A DNA stretch of 64,000 nucleotides from Limnohabitans sp. DM1. GTDB lineage: Bacteria; Pseudomonadota; Gammaproteobacteria; Burkholderiales; Burkholderiaceae_C. Each line of letters opens with the position of its first letter. The stretch's first letter is position 1. The translations under genes were made by a program, and so were the position numbers. Of this stretch, positions 42,143 to 50,565 are shown in pieces. Location of the stretch: positions 248,001 through 312,000 of the forward strand of contig NZ_CXOO01000010.1 of NCBI RefSeq assembly GCF_001269385.1, read 5' to 3'. The notes under the pieces are model-generated. The model was given only the letters and a program-made list of their open reading frames with translations. It was not told the DNA's origin and ran no database searches.

Positions 42143-44001
42143 CCCCCCACCCCATGAACACCGTGAACACCATGAACGCACCTGCCCCCATCACTTTCCT
42201 GGGCGAAGACACGCCCGCCAAGGTTTTTCGCCAGCGCTCACGCGCCTGGGCCGATCAACCTGCTTTGCGCTACAAACAGCGCGGCCTGTGGCAAAGCACC
42301 ACCTGGGCCGAGTACTTCGGCCATGCCCGCGCCATGGGCCTGGCCATGCAGGACATGGGGCTGGAGCGCGGACACGTGGTGTGCGTGCTGGCTGAAAACC
42401 GGCCGCAGTGGCTGTATGTGGACATGGCCGCCCAATGCATGGGCCTGATCGGCAACGGGGTCTACCCCACCTCGTCGGCGGGCCAGTTGCAACACATCCT
42501 GGTGGACTCGAACACCCGCCTGCTGTTTGTGGAAAACCAGGAGCAACTCGACAAGGCCCTGGAAGTGCGTGCGCAATGCCCGCAACTGCAGCGCATCGTG
42601 GTCATGGACCGCGAAGGCCTGCGCGGCTTCAGTGATCCCGACGTGGAGTTTTTTGACGATTTTCTGGCGCGTGGCCACACGCTGGCCGCTTCCCAGGCAT
42701 CGGTTTTTGAGGCATTGATTGACCGCACCCAGTCCGAAGACCTGGCCTTTTTGGTCTACACCTCGGGCACCACGGGTGCGCCCAAGGGGGCCATGATTTT
42801 GAACCGCAACCTGGTGTTCCAGCTGAGTCTGGCCACCGAATACCTGGACATCCAGCCGGGTGACAAATCGGTGTCCTTCTTGCCGCTGTGCCACATTGCC
42901 GAGCGCATGTCTTCGGTCTACAACCCCCTGGCGCTGGGCCTGACGGTTCACTTCCCGGAAAATTCCGGCACGGTGTTCAACGACATGCGCGAGGTCGCCC
43001 CTCACCTGGTGTTTGCACCACCCCGGTTCTGGGAAAAGATGTACTCCCAGATCGACCTGTTCATGCGCGATGCCATCGCGCCGGCCCGCTGGGCTTATCA
43101 AACAGCCCGCATCATGGGCGCTGCGCGGGTTGAAGCCCAACTGCAAGGGCAAGCCAGCAGCCCACCTGGCCTGCTGGAAAACGCCATGCAATGGCTGGCC
43201 TTGCGCAATGTGCGCGTCTTTCTGGGCTTACAAAACGTCAAGAGCGCACTCACGGGCGCTGCGCCCGTGCCACCGGATTTGATCCGCTGGTATTTGGGCT
43301 GCGGCATCGAACTGCGCGAAGCCTTCGGCATGACCGAAACCACCGGCTTTTGCACCGCCACCCCAAAAGGCGGTTTGCGCCTGGGCTGGGCAGGCGTCAA
43401 AGCCCCTGGCACCGAAATCCGCATTGGCGAGAACAACGAGGTCCTGGTGCGCGGCCCCAACGTGTTCGGCGGTTACTGGAACCTGCCCGAAAAAACCCGC
43501 GAAAGCCTGGACGATGAAGGCTGGCTGCACACTGGCGACTGCGGCGAAATCAGTGCCGAAGGTTACCTGGCCATCCGGGACCGCATCAAGGACATCCTGA
43601 TCACCTCGGGTGGCAAAAACGTGACCCCGAGCCACATCGAGAGCCTGCTCAAATTCAGCCCCTACATCACCGATGCGGTGGTCATTGGCGATGGCCGCAA
43701 ATACCTGACTTGTCTGGTCATGATCGACCAGGAACATGTGGCCCGTTTTGCCCAAGAACACCAAGTGCCCTACACCGATTTCGGCAGTCTGACGCGGGCC
43801 CCCGAGGTTGTGGCCTTGATCCACAGCGAGATCGAGCGCATCAACCCCCAACTGGCCCGGGTCGAACAGATCAAGGCCTTCAGGATCATTGCCGAGCTGC
43901 TCACGGCCGAAGACGAGGAACTCACCCCCACCATGAAACTCAAACGCAAGGTCATCGCCAGCAAGTATTCGGCGTTGATCGAGAGCATGTACCCCAACTG
44001 A
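42133..44001 (+). CDS. AMP-dependent acyl-CoA ligase (long-chain type)
   Basis: This 622-residue ANL enzyme has the P-loop YTSGTTGAPKGAM near residue 213, GMTETTG, and WLHTGDCGEISAEGYLAIRDRIKD. The catalytic Lys lies near TPTMKLKRK, as in long-chain FadD15-type ligases. Its place between transporter ATPase and binding-protein genes suggests that it traps the imported acid as a CoA ester. The start is uncertain: ATG 42133 overlaps livF, and ATG 42154 or 42172 are alternatives; none has a strong ribosome binding site. Confidence 0.9.
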   Translation: MAMTPHPMNTVNTMNAPAPITFLGEDTPAKVFRQRSRAWADQPALRYKQRGLWQSTTWAEYFGHARAMGLAMQDMGLERGHVVCVLAENRPQWLYVDMAAQCMGLIGNGVYPTSSAGQLQHILVDSNTRLLFVENQEQLDKALEVRAQCPQLQRIVVMDREGLRGFSDPDVEFFDDFLARGHTLAASQASVFEALIDRTQSEDLAFLVYTSGTTGAPKGAMILNRNLVFQLSLATEYLDIQPGDKSVSFLPLCHIAERMSSVYNPLALGLTVHFPENSGTVFNDMREVAPHLVFAPPRFWEKMYSQIDLFMRDAIAPARWAYQTARIMGAARVEAQLQGQASSPPGLLENAMQWLALRNVRVFLGLQNVKSALTGAAPVPPDLIRWYLGCGIELREAFGMTETTGFCTATPKGGLRLGWAGVKAPGTEIRIGENNEVLVRGPNVFGGYWNLPEKTRESLDDEGWLHTGDCGEISAEGYLAIRDRIKDILITSGGKNVTPSHIESLLKFSPYITDAVVIGDGRKYLTCLVMIDQEHVARFAQEHQVPYTDFGSLTRAPEVVALIHSEIERINPQLARVEQIKAFRIIAELLTAEDEELTPTMKLKRKVIASKYSALIESMYPN

Positions 44002-44020
44002 GGCGGCCGCTCAGGGTATG

Positions 44021-44032
44021 CACGCATGCGTG
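44021..44032. promoter_or_regulatory. 12-bp perfect palindrome upstream of the binding-protein gene
   Basis: CACGCATGCGTG is perfectly symmetric and lies in the 73-base gap before the binding-protein gene, about 43 bases upstream of its ATG. It could be an operator or an mRNA-processing hairpin that lets the binding protein be made in excess. The function is inference. Confidence 0.35.
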
Positions 44033-44074
44033 ATCCAGGCCAGATGACTATCGTTTAACCACAAGGAGACAACC

Positions 44075-45247
44075 ATGAACCTCAGCAGAAGACTTCTCAT
44101 TCTCGCCACCACGGGCGCCCTCGCAGGGGCCGTTCAAGCGCAAACCACCCAAGGGGTGAGCGACAACGAAATCGTGATCGGCACCCACATTGACCTGTCG
44201 GGACCGGCAGCGCCTGGCATGCCCATGCTGCGAAACGGCATGCAACTGCGCATCGACGAACTCAATGCCGCAGGTGGCGTGCACGGGCGCAAGATCCGGC
44301 TGATCGTGGAAGACAACGGCAGCCAGCCCCAACTGGCCGTGCGGGCTGTGCAAAAGCTGATCAAAAGCGACGGTGTATTTGCCATCGTCAACCCTTTTGG
44401 CTCTGGCCCCAATGCGGCCACGGTCAAACTCGCCAACGATGCGGGCGTGATGGTGTTTGCACCCTGGGGTGCATCGGGCATCATCCAGAAAGTCAGCGGC
44501 AACAGCCCTTTGCTGTTCACCACCGTCATGAACTACGACACCACCACCGCCTCGGCGTTGACCTGGGCCGTGAACAACTGGAAGACCCAAAAAGTCGGCG
44601 TCATCTACCAGGAAGGCCCCTTTGGTGATCTGGTCCGAGGCGGCATCACACAGGCGCTCAAAGGAGGCGGTTTCACTGTGGCAGCCGAAGCCGCTTACAA
44701 AGTGGGTGACATCGATTTTTCGTCGCAAGTGGCCAAAATGAAGGCCGCCAACGTCGACCTGATCGTGGCGGGCACCGTGGTGCGTGAAACCCTGGGCGTC
44801 ATGAGCGAAGTGAAAAAACTCAACTGGTCTCAGGTCAAGGTCTTGACCACCATTCCAGGGCGCTCCAGCATCGTCGCCCGATTGGGCAAGGACTCTGTGG
44901 AAGGCCTTTATGGCATCGGTGGCTGGAAACTCCACGATGCCGACAGCACCGACCCTGTTGCCAAGAAATTCATGACCGATTTCAAAGCCAAATTCAACCT
45001 GGACGCCGATGAGAACGCAGCCAACGCTTACTCCTACACCTCGTGGTTCATCGCTGGCCTGCAAGCTGCTGGGCGCAACCTGACATCAGCCGGCATGGCC
45101 AAAAGCATGGCGGGTGTGACACACCAGGACTTCACCACGTTCAACCGGCAGTCTTTCACCAACAACCATGTTGGTCCTGAATTGGTCTCCATCGACCAGA
45201 TCAAGGGCGGCAAGTGGGTTCAGGTGGCCGCACCGGGCAGCAAATAA
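44075..45247 (+). CDS. LivK-type ABC transporter substrate-binding protein
   Basis: The 390-residue periplasmic protein has a signal peptide ending near AVQAQ, followed by GVSDNEIVIGTHIDLSGPAA and the fold-typical VRAVQKLIKSDGVFAIVNP. It belongs to the type I periplasmic binding proteins used by LivHMGF transporters. An AAGGAGA box six bases upstream supports ATG 44075. It closes the 15-gene cluster; the ligand is presumably the organic acid activated by the preceding ligase. Confidence 0.93.
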   Translation: MNLSRRLLILATTGALAGAVQAQTTQGVSDNEIVIGTHIDLSGPAAPGMPMLRNGMQLRIDELNAAGGVHGRKIRLIVEDNGSQPQLAVRAVQKLIKSDGVFAIVNPFGSGPNAATVKLANDAGVMVFAPWGASGIIQKVSGNSPLLFTTVMNYDTTTASALTWAVNNWKTQKVGVIYQEGPFGDLVRGGITQALKGGGFTVAAEAAYKVGDIDFSSQVAKMKAANVDLIVAGTVVRETLGVMSEVKKLNWSQVKVLTTIPGRSSIVARLGKDSVEGLYGIGGWKLHDADSTDPVAKKFMTDFKAKFNLDADENAANAYSYTSWFIAGLQAAGRNLTSAGMAKSMAGVTHQDFTTFNRQSFTNNHVGPELVSIDQIKGGKWVQVAAPGSK

Positions 45248-45253
45248 TGCCCA

Positions 45254-45288
45254 CGGCCCGAGGCTCGGCTGCGGCCGACCCCGGGCCG
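45254..45288. terminator. GC-rich stem-loop after the oxygenase/transporter cluster
   Basis: Nested inverted repeats CGGCCCG/CGGGCCG (outer) and TCGGC/GCCGA (inner) lie directly after the binding-protein stop. There is no T-run, so it may be a weak terminator or an mRNA-stabilising hairpin. It ends just before the -10 box of tRNA-Ser copy 2. Confidence 0.5.
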
Positions 45289-45295
45289 ATCAGGC

Positions 45296-45301
45296 TACAA
45301 T
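45296..45301 (+). promoter_or_regulatory. -10 box of tRNA-Ser copy 2
   Basis: TACAAT lies 11 bases before the tRNA 5' end, a spacing suited to a tRNA promoter. No good -35 hexamer is visible at 16-18 bases upstream. Confidence 0.5.
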
Positions 45302-45311
45302 CTGCCTCCAA

Positions 45312-45399
45312 GGAAGCGTGGCAGAGTGGTCGATTGCACCGGTCTTGAAAACCGGCGACTTGAAAAGGTCCGTGAGTTCGAATCTCACCGCTTCCGCCA
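45312..45399 (+). tRNA. tRNA-Ser(TGA), copy 2, intact with encoded CCA
   Basis: The 88-base gene has a perfectly paired acceptor stem (GGAAGCG with CGCTTCC), a perfect T-stem (GTGAG with CTCAC), anticodon TGA, a long variable arm, and CCA at 45397-45399. It decodes UCN codons, mainly UCA and UCG. It has the same orientation as copy 1, about 20 kb away. The 345 bases between the binding-protein gene and the glycosyltransferase gene hold only this tRNA, its -10 box, hairpins and terminator. Confidence 0.97.
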
Positions 45400-45437
45400 G
45401 ATGGCCGCACAAGGTCAGCTCTCGATCACACATATTC

Positions 45438-45459
45438 AGCGCCCTTGTGGCGCTTTTTT
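45438..45459 (+). terminator. Rho-independent terminator after tRNA-Ser copy 2
   Basis: Stem AGCGCC, loop CTTGT, stem GGCGCT is followed directly by six T, about 40 bases after the tRNA. Confidence 0.85.
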
Positions 45460-45592
45460 CATGGCCATGTGTTTATTCCCCGCGCCCCTGCGGTAATGGG
45501 GTGGGACGTTACACTGGAATTTCATTCGCTTGGGGACTGATGACCCCTTGCCAACAAGAATCCTGCCCAACCATTCACCGTCCATCTTTCCA

Positions 45593-47161
45593 ATGACCGA
45601 GAAAACAAAGTCCTGGTTGACCATCGCTTGCATCTGGTTGTTGCTGCTGGTCTTGGCGCTCATCAGACCTTTATCGCTGCCCGATGAAGGTCGTTATGCC
45701 GACATAGGGCGCTGGATGTACCTCTCTGATGATTGGCTGGTGCCCAGGCTCAATGGCATTCCTTTCTTTCACAAGCCCCCCTTGCTTTACTGGTTGCAAG
45801 CCGAGGTTTTCCACTTGGCTGGCGTGCATGTATGGACGGCCCGACTGGTGACGGCTGTGCATGCACTGATCATGTTGACGGGGGTGTATTTGGGGGTGCG
45901 GCGCATTCTTGGCGAGATCACAGCCCGAAAAGTGAGTCTGGTGCTGGGAACGAGTGTGGGATTTTTGGTGGGTGGCCAATACATCAACCATGATTTTTTG
46001 GTGGCCACTTGGATCACTGTGGCCATTGGTTTGTTTGCCATCGCTATGAAGGATGACGATCAACCCGATGTTTTTTGGGCGCGGCTGGGATTTTTCGCTT
46101 GTGGCCTGGGTGTGTTGAGCAAGGGACTGATTGGCATCGTGCTACCCGGCATGGTGATGCTCATCTGGGTGATTTTGTCAGGCAAAGCGCGTCAACTTCT
46201 CCACTTTCCGTGGCTCAGTGGTTTGCTGATTTGGGGGCTGACAGCCCTACCATGGATGGTGCAAGTCCAGGCACAGTATTCAGGTTTTTTTGATTACTTC
46301 ATCATCGGACATCACTTTTCCCGCTTCAATGGAGACCATTTCAACAATCAGCAGGATTGGTGGTTTTACCCCGCCGTCATTGGGATTTTCATGTTCCCCT
46401 GGGTGCTTTTCATCGCCTGGAATGTTGTGAAACAAATTCTCTCTGGCAAAGCTTTGCGCGGTGGCATCGCCGCTTTGAGGCGCAATCCCTGGACGTCTTT
46501 ACCCTGGATTTGGTTGGGCACGATCTTGTTCTTTTTCTCGCTGCCCAATTCCAAATTGATCGGCTACATCCTGCCCGTTATTCCGCCGGTTGCCATCCTC
46601 GCCGTTCAGAATTGGGACACATTGATGGGGCACAAAAAATCAGCCAACGCCTGGTTTTGGGGGGTATGTGGTTTCAGTTTGGCTTTGGCCACGGGAGCCA
46701 ATTTTCTGGCGCGCTACAACAGCATGCAAGACCACAGTCAAGACGTCGCACAAACACTCACATGCCTGTCGCACCCCGAAGACAAAGTTTATGTATTTGG
46801 AGAATACCCCTTTGATTTGGCCTTTCTGGCCCAACGATCCCAAGCGCTGATTGTGATTGACTACTGGGACGACGCACGAAAGAATTCTGGGGACAATTGG
46901 AGAAGGGTCTTTTTTGAGGGAGCAAATTTTGACCACGCAGCTGGACAGGTGCTGCAATCGCCTGAAGTCCTGAAACAGTCATCGCCAGATGTGCGTTGGC
47001 TGGTGACCCGGCCACAATTTTCCCACGCCAACATGAACGAAAGCTGGCAAGTGGCATTCAAGGGGCATGCTTGGTGGCTGTGGCGCTCAGGTCCTGCTTT
47101 GCCACTGACCACCCCGCCTGTAGGCCAGCGCTGCCAACTCCTCAGCAACAACAAACCATGA
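45593..47161 (+). CDS. ArnT-like glycosyltransferase family 39 membrane protein
   Basis: The 522-residue integral membrane protein begins after ATG 45593 with LPDEGRYADIGRWM and WLVPRLNGIPFFHKPPLLYW. This is the catalytic-loop signature of ArnT/PMT-type transferases that use polyprenyl-phosphate sugars. About eleven hydrophobic segments and a C-terminal soluble part of about 150 residues follow. It probably modifies lipid A or another envelope glycan; the next gene is the LPS export gene lptF. The region is somewhat AT-richer than its surroundings. Confidence 0.85.
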   Translation: MTEKTKSWLTIACIWLLLLVLALIRPLSLPDEGRYADIGRWMYLSDDWLVPRLNGIPFFHKPPLLYWLQAEVFHLAGVHVWTARLVTAVHALIMLTGVYLGVRRILGEITARKVSLVLGTSVGFLVGGQYINHDFLVATWITVAIGLFAIAMKDDDQPDVFWARLGFFACGLGVLSKGLIGIVLPGMVMLIWVILSGKARQLLHFPWLSGLLIWGLTALPWMVQVQAQYSGFFDYFIIGHHFSRFNGDHFNNQQDWWFYPAVIGIFMFPWVLFIAWNVVKQILSGKALRGGIAALRRNPWTSLPWIWLGTILFFFSLPNSKLIGYILPVIPPVAILAVQNWDTLMGHKKSANAWFWGVCGFSLALATGANFLARYNSMQDHSQDVAQTLTCLSHPEDKVYVFGEYPFDLAFLAQRSQALIVIDYWDDARKNSGDNWRRVFFEGANFDHAAGQVLQSPEVLKQSSPDVRWLVTRPQFSHANMNESWQVAFKGHAWWLWRSGPALPLTTPPVGQRCQLLSNNKP

Positions 47162-47194
47162 TCATGCCGACTGCATTGATTTGATGGATTCACC

Positions 47195-48295
47195 GTGGTT
47201 TTGCAATCGTCCCTCCGCAAGGATTTAGCCCAGTCATTTGTGACCACCTTGGTGGTCCTGCTGACTGTGGTCATGACCAATATGCTGATTCAGACCTTGG
47301 GCCAGGCCAGCCGAGGCAGTATCAACCCGTCCGATGTGTTGCTGGTGATGGGCTTCACAGCTCTGGGTTATTCCGCCACTTTGTTGACCTTGAGTTTGTT
47401 TCTCTCAGTGGTTTCCACACTCTCGCGCATGTACAGCGACAGTGAGATGGTGATCTGGTTTTGCAGTGGGCGCAGCCTGTTTTCTTTTGTTGGCCCCATT
47501 TTTCGATTTGCCTGGCCCATCTTGGCGGCCATATTTTTTTCCGCCTTGGTGGTTTGGCCATGGAGTAACCAAAAAATACAGGATCTCAAAGACCGTTTTG
47601 AATCCAGAAGCGATGTCGAGCGTGTGGCCCCGGGGAAATTTCAGGAGTTTTCAGGCGGTAAAAGTGTTTTTTTCATTGATAAGGAAAATTCGGGAAGTTT
47701 GTCCGGCACTAACGTCTTTGTCTCGACAACGGATGGGGATTTGCAAACCATCACAACCGCACAACAAGGGTTTGTCGACAACATCAAAAATGAGCGTTTT
47801 CTGAAACTGAGAAACGGGCAACAGGTCTCCCTCAATACGGTGACCCAGGAAACCCGAATCACTTCCTTTGAAAACTATCAATTGTTGATCGAAGAGCATG
47901 CTGTTGCCGCCTCTGGTGCCCGTGCGAACCACACGGTTGCCAGCCTGGACCTGGTTCAGAAACCCGACCCCTCACGCATGGGTGAGATGTTCTGGCGCTT
48001 AGGTCAGGGATTTTGCGCACTGAATCTGGTTTTTCTGGCCGTGGCATTGGCGGCGGTCAATCCAAGAGCTGCCAAAAGTTATCATTTGATGAAAGCCATT
48101 TTGACTTTCGTCATTTACTACAACATGATCAATTTCGGTCAACGCTGGATTGCCGAAGGACGCATGCCATTGGCATTGTTGATGATTTATCTTCATGGCA
48201 CAGCGGCCTTGATTGCGGGATTGTGGATCATGAGTCGGCAAACCAATTGGACATTGCGGCTTTGGCTATTTCGTCAGCGACGTGTGAACGCCTGA
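47195..48295 (+). CDS. lptF: LPS export ABC transporter permease LptF
   Basis: The 366-residue protein has the LptF layout: two membrane segments, MLIQTLGQASRG, LSLFLSVVSTLSRMYSDSEM with the conserved coupling-helix region, a large periplasmic beta-jellyroll part (about 125-265), and three C-terminal spans. With LptG and LptB it extracts lipopolysaccharide from the inner membrane. The start is GTG at 47195 with no strong ribosome binding site; the sequence SSLRKDLAQSF right after it is family-typical. LptG is usually encoded next to it but is not in this window. Confidence 0.92.
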   Translation: MVLQSSLRKDLAQSFVTTLVVLLTVVMTNMLIQTLGQASRGSINPSDVLLVMGFTALGYSATLLTLSLFLSVVSTLSRMYSDSEMVIWFCSGRSLFSFVGPIFRFAWPILAAIFFSALVVWPWSNQKIQDLKDRFESRSDVERVAPGKFQEFSGGKSVFFIDKENSGSLSGTNVFVSTTDGDLQTITTAQQGFVDNIKNERFLKLRNGQQVSLNTVTQETRITSFENYQLLIEEHAVAASGARANHTVASLDLVQKPDPSRMGEMFWRLGQGFCALNLVFLAVALAAVNPRAAKSYHLMKAILTFVIYYNMINFGQRWIAEGRMPLALLMIYLHGTAALIAGLWIMSRQTNWTLRLWLFRQRRVNA

Positions 48296-48376
48296 GATGT
48301 CGTTCGCAGGATTCGAAATGCTTGATGGACATCCAACATTTTTTGAATGATTTTTGGCCTTATAGTTTTTTGAATT

Positions 48377-48402
48377 TTTTAATTTAATTGATAAAATTAA
48401 AA
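48377..48402. promoter_or_regulatory. AT-rich inverted repeat at the start of the HTH gene
   Basis: TTTTAATTT at 48377-48385 and AAATTAAAA at 48394-48402 are perfect inverse complements around an 8-base loop, ending three bases before the ATG of the HTH protein. Binding there would block translation or transcription start, so an autoregulatory operator is plausible. A terminator for lptF is the alternative. Confidence 0.45.
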
Positions 48403-48405
48403 CCT

Positions 48406-48774
48406 ATGGAAAAAAATACCAGCCCATTTGCCACTGCTTATTTGAAATTTTTGCAACTGGCTCGCGTCGTCAAAGCTTTGCCTGACGGCATGGAAATGGA
48501 CGCCAACGAAAGCGCTCTTTTGCAAGCCGTGGTGCTGCGCTGGTATGAAAACCAGCCCATGACCGTGCGCGAGGCCATTGGTCTAGCGGATTTGGGATCT
48601 CCCGCCACACTGCACAAACGCATCACACGTCTGCGTGAAAAAGAAATGCTCAGCACTCTCAATCTCGATGGCGACCGTCGCGCCAAATACCTGATGCCTA
48701 CCCCGCGCACCATTGAGTACTTCAGCCATCTGGGCCAATCCATGCAACAGGTACAGCAGACCTTGACTTCATGA
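48406..48774 (+). CDS. Small winged-helix DNA-binding protein
   Basis: The 122-residue protein has a MarR-like winged helix: MTVREAIGLADLGSPATLHKR (helix-turn-helix, about residues 52-72), then LREKEMLSTLNLDGDRRAKY as the wing. No ligand-binding extension is present. ATG 48406 is chosen over an in-frame TTG at 48388 that would fall inside the inverted repeat. It overlaps the next gene by four bases (ATGA), so it probably regulates this two-gene operon. Confidence 0.75.
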   Translation: MEKNTSPFATAYLKFLQLARVVKALPDGMEMDANESALLQAVVLRWYENQPMTVREAIGLADLGSPATLHKRITRLREKEMLSTLNLDGDRRAKYLMPTPRTIEYFSHLGQSMQQVQQTLTS

Positions 48775-49343
48775 CGACGGAATTTCGGGCTGCCTACCAG
48801 TGCGCTGTACTGACTTTGGTCAGTGCTGTTTTGTTTGCAGCTGTCTTTCACTTCAATGCATGGGTTTTTTCCGCACTGGAATACCGCACGGGCATCAATT
48901 GGGTGTTTCTGCCGTCTGGATTCCGGGTCATTTTGGTGCTGGTTTTGGGCATACCGGGTGCCATCGGCATCATGCTGGGCTCCTGGTATATAGACCGGGC
49001 CACACTGATCGGAGATGTCAATGGGCTGGTGGTGCTCAATGGCATCGTGTCAGGCTGGACGCCTTGGCTGGTCCAGAAATGGTTGGAGAAAAGAGAGTTG
49101 TTCAGCGCCCACTTGGACGACATGACCGCACAAAAGCTCCTGACTTTCACCGTGGTCTATTCAGCGGCCAACGCTTCAGCCCACCACACCGTCTGGGTGT
49201 GGCTGCACCGCACTCAGGTCAATTGGTGGATTGATGTGTGGCCGATGTTTGTGGGCGATGCAGCAGGTGCACTCTTGATGCTGTATGCGTGGAAGTTGCT
49301 GCTCATGTCCGCCAGGCACTGGCAAGTTGGGCCAAGAATTTAA
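48771..49343 (+). CDS. Six-span membrane protein of unknown function, MASE1-reminiscent
   Basis: The 190-residue protein has about six hydrophobic segments. The FLPSGFRVILVLVLGIPGAI stretch followed by GIMLGSW recalls the PAG-containing segment of MASE1 sensor domains, but no signalling output domain follows. A conserved-looking HHTVWVWLHRTQVNWW near residue 140 could be a ligand or metal site. I do not recognise a family with certainty. It is coupled to the upstream HTH gene, suggesting a membrane sensor working with a DNA-binding partner. Confidence 0.7.
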   Translation: MTTEFRAAYQCAVLTLVSAVLFAAVFHFNAWVFSALEYRTGINWVFLPSGFRVILVLVLGIPGAIGIMLGSWYIDRATLIGDVNGLVVLNGIVSGWTPWLVQKWLEKRELFSAHLDDMTAQKLLTFTVVYSAANASAHHTVWVWLHRTQVNWWIDVWPMFVGDAAGALLMLYAWKLLLMSARHWQVGPRI

Positions 49344-49353
49344 GCAGCAGCTT

Positions 49354-50562
49354 TCAGGCTGCATCACTCAAGAACAGGGCTTGCAGATCAGACAGAAAAT
49401 CAAAGCCCCGCTCGGTGGGCCAGACACGGATCAGGTCTCGCTGAATCAAGCCCAGGCGTTCGGCCTCCAGCAAGCCTTTTTGAATGCTGGTCACGGGCAA
49501 GCCTGTGCGTGCAACGAAATCCGTCAATACAAAACCCTCGCGCAAACGCAGGGCGTTGAGCATGTATTCAAAGGGCAAGTCCTGACGTGAGACTTCGGTG
49601 TTTTGCGTGACTGGCTCGCCTTTCATGGACTGTTGCATATACAGCTGCGGCTCCCGAAAGCGTACTTGCCGCACCACACGGTGCGCAAAGCTGAGCTTGC
49701 TGTGCGCCCCGGCGCCAATGCCCAGGTAATCCCCAAACTGCCAGTAGTTCAGGTTGTGCGCACAGGCGTGGCCAGGTTGGGCGTAGGCCGAGACCTCATA
49801 ACGCGACAAGCCATGCAATGCTGTCAGCTCGGTGATGCGGTCCATCATCTCGTAGGCCAGATCGTCCTCGGGCAGCGCCGGTGGAAACTTGGCAAACACC
49901 GTGTTGGGCTCGATCGTCAGGTGGTAAATCGAGATGTGCGGCGGCGCAAAGGCCAGCGCGGTCTGGATGTCCTGGCCCAGGTCTTCCAGCGTCTGGCCGG
50001 GCAAGGCATACATGAGGTCAAGATTGAAGGTGTCAAACACCTGCGCCGCCTCAGCCACGGCTGCCAACGCCTGATCGCAGTCATGCACTCGGCCCAATGA
50101 TTTCAGGTGGGCATTGTTGAAACTCTGAACCCCGATGGACAAACGGGTGATGCCGGCCTGGCGAAAAGCCTTGAAACGGTCTTTCTCAAACGTGCCCGGA
50201 TTGGCCTCCAGGGTGATTTCGGCATCGGGTGCCACGCGCACACGGGCACGAATGCCGCCAATCAGCTGGTCAATGGCGTCGGGCGTAAACAGGCTGGGTG
50301 TGCCGCCGCCCAAAAAAACGGTCTGAATGCTGCGCCCCCAGATCAGGGGCAGGCTCGCTTCCAGATCGGCCAACAAGGCATCGATGTATTGGGTTTGCAT
50401 CGACCGGTCATCGCCTGCGCGCCACTCATGCGAATTGAAGTCGCAATAGGGGCACTTTTTGATGCACCAGGGCAAATGCACATACAGCGACAGCGGTGGC
50501 AGCGCATTGAGCTGCAACACGCCAGGGCGCATGGCGTGAACCGGATCAAGCGGATGGCTCAT
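49354..50562 (-). CDS. hemW: Radical SAM haem chaperone HemW
   Basis: The 402-residue protein has the radical SAM cluster motif WCIKKCPYCDF (Cys33, Cys37, Cys40), GGGTPSLF, LEANPG, and GVQSFN, all typical of HemW. HemW resembles oxygen-independent coproporphyrinogen oxidase (HemN) but acts as a haem-trafficking chaperone. It lies four bases downstream of rdgB, the common arrangement in Burkholderiales. Confidence 0.95.
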   Translation of the reverse strand: MSHPLDPVHAMRPGVLQLNALPPLSLYVHLPWCIKKCPYCDFNSHEWRAGDDRSMQTQYIDALLADLEASLPLIWGRSIQTVFLGGGTPSLFTPDAIDQLIGGIRARVRVAPDAEITLEANPGTFEKDRFKAFRQAGITRLSIGVQSFNNAHLKSLGRVHDCDQALAAVAEAAQVFDTFNLDLMYALPGQTLEDLGQDIQTALAFAPPHISIYHLTIEPNTVFAKFPPALPEDDLAYEMMDRITELTALHGLSRYEVSAYAQPGHACAHNLNYWQFGDYLGIGAGAHSKLSFAHRVVRQVRFREPQLYMQQSMKGEPVTQNTEVSRQDLPFEYMLNALRLREGFVLTDFVARTGLPVTSIQKGLLEAERLGLIQRDLIRVWPTERGFDFLSDLQALFLSDAA

Positions 50563-50565
50563 GCG

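Noticed and set aside
38605..45247. Branched-chain amino acid transporter (true livKHMGF)
   Set aside because: The transporter is embedded with an acyl-CoA ligase between ATPase and binding-protein genes in a catabolic operon, so an organic-acid substrate is more likely than leucine or isoleucine; gene symbols withheld.
25372..45399. Classic integrative element between the tRNA copies
   Set aside because: No integrase, excisionase, relaxase or phage gene is present, and the repeats are whole tRNA genes rather than 3'-end att fragments; kept only as a recombination hypothesis.
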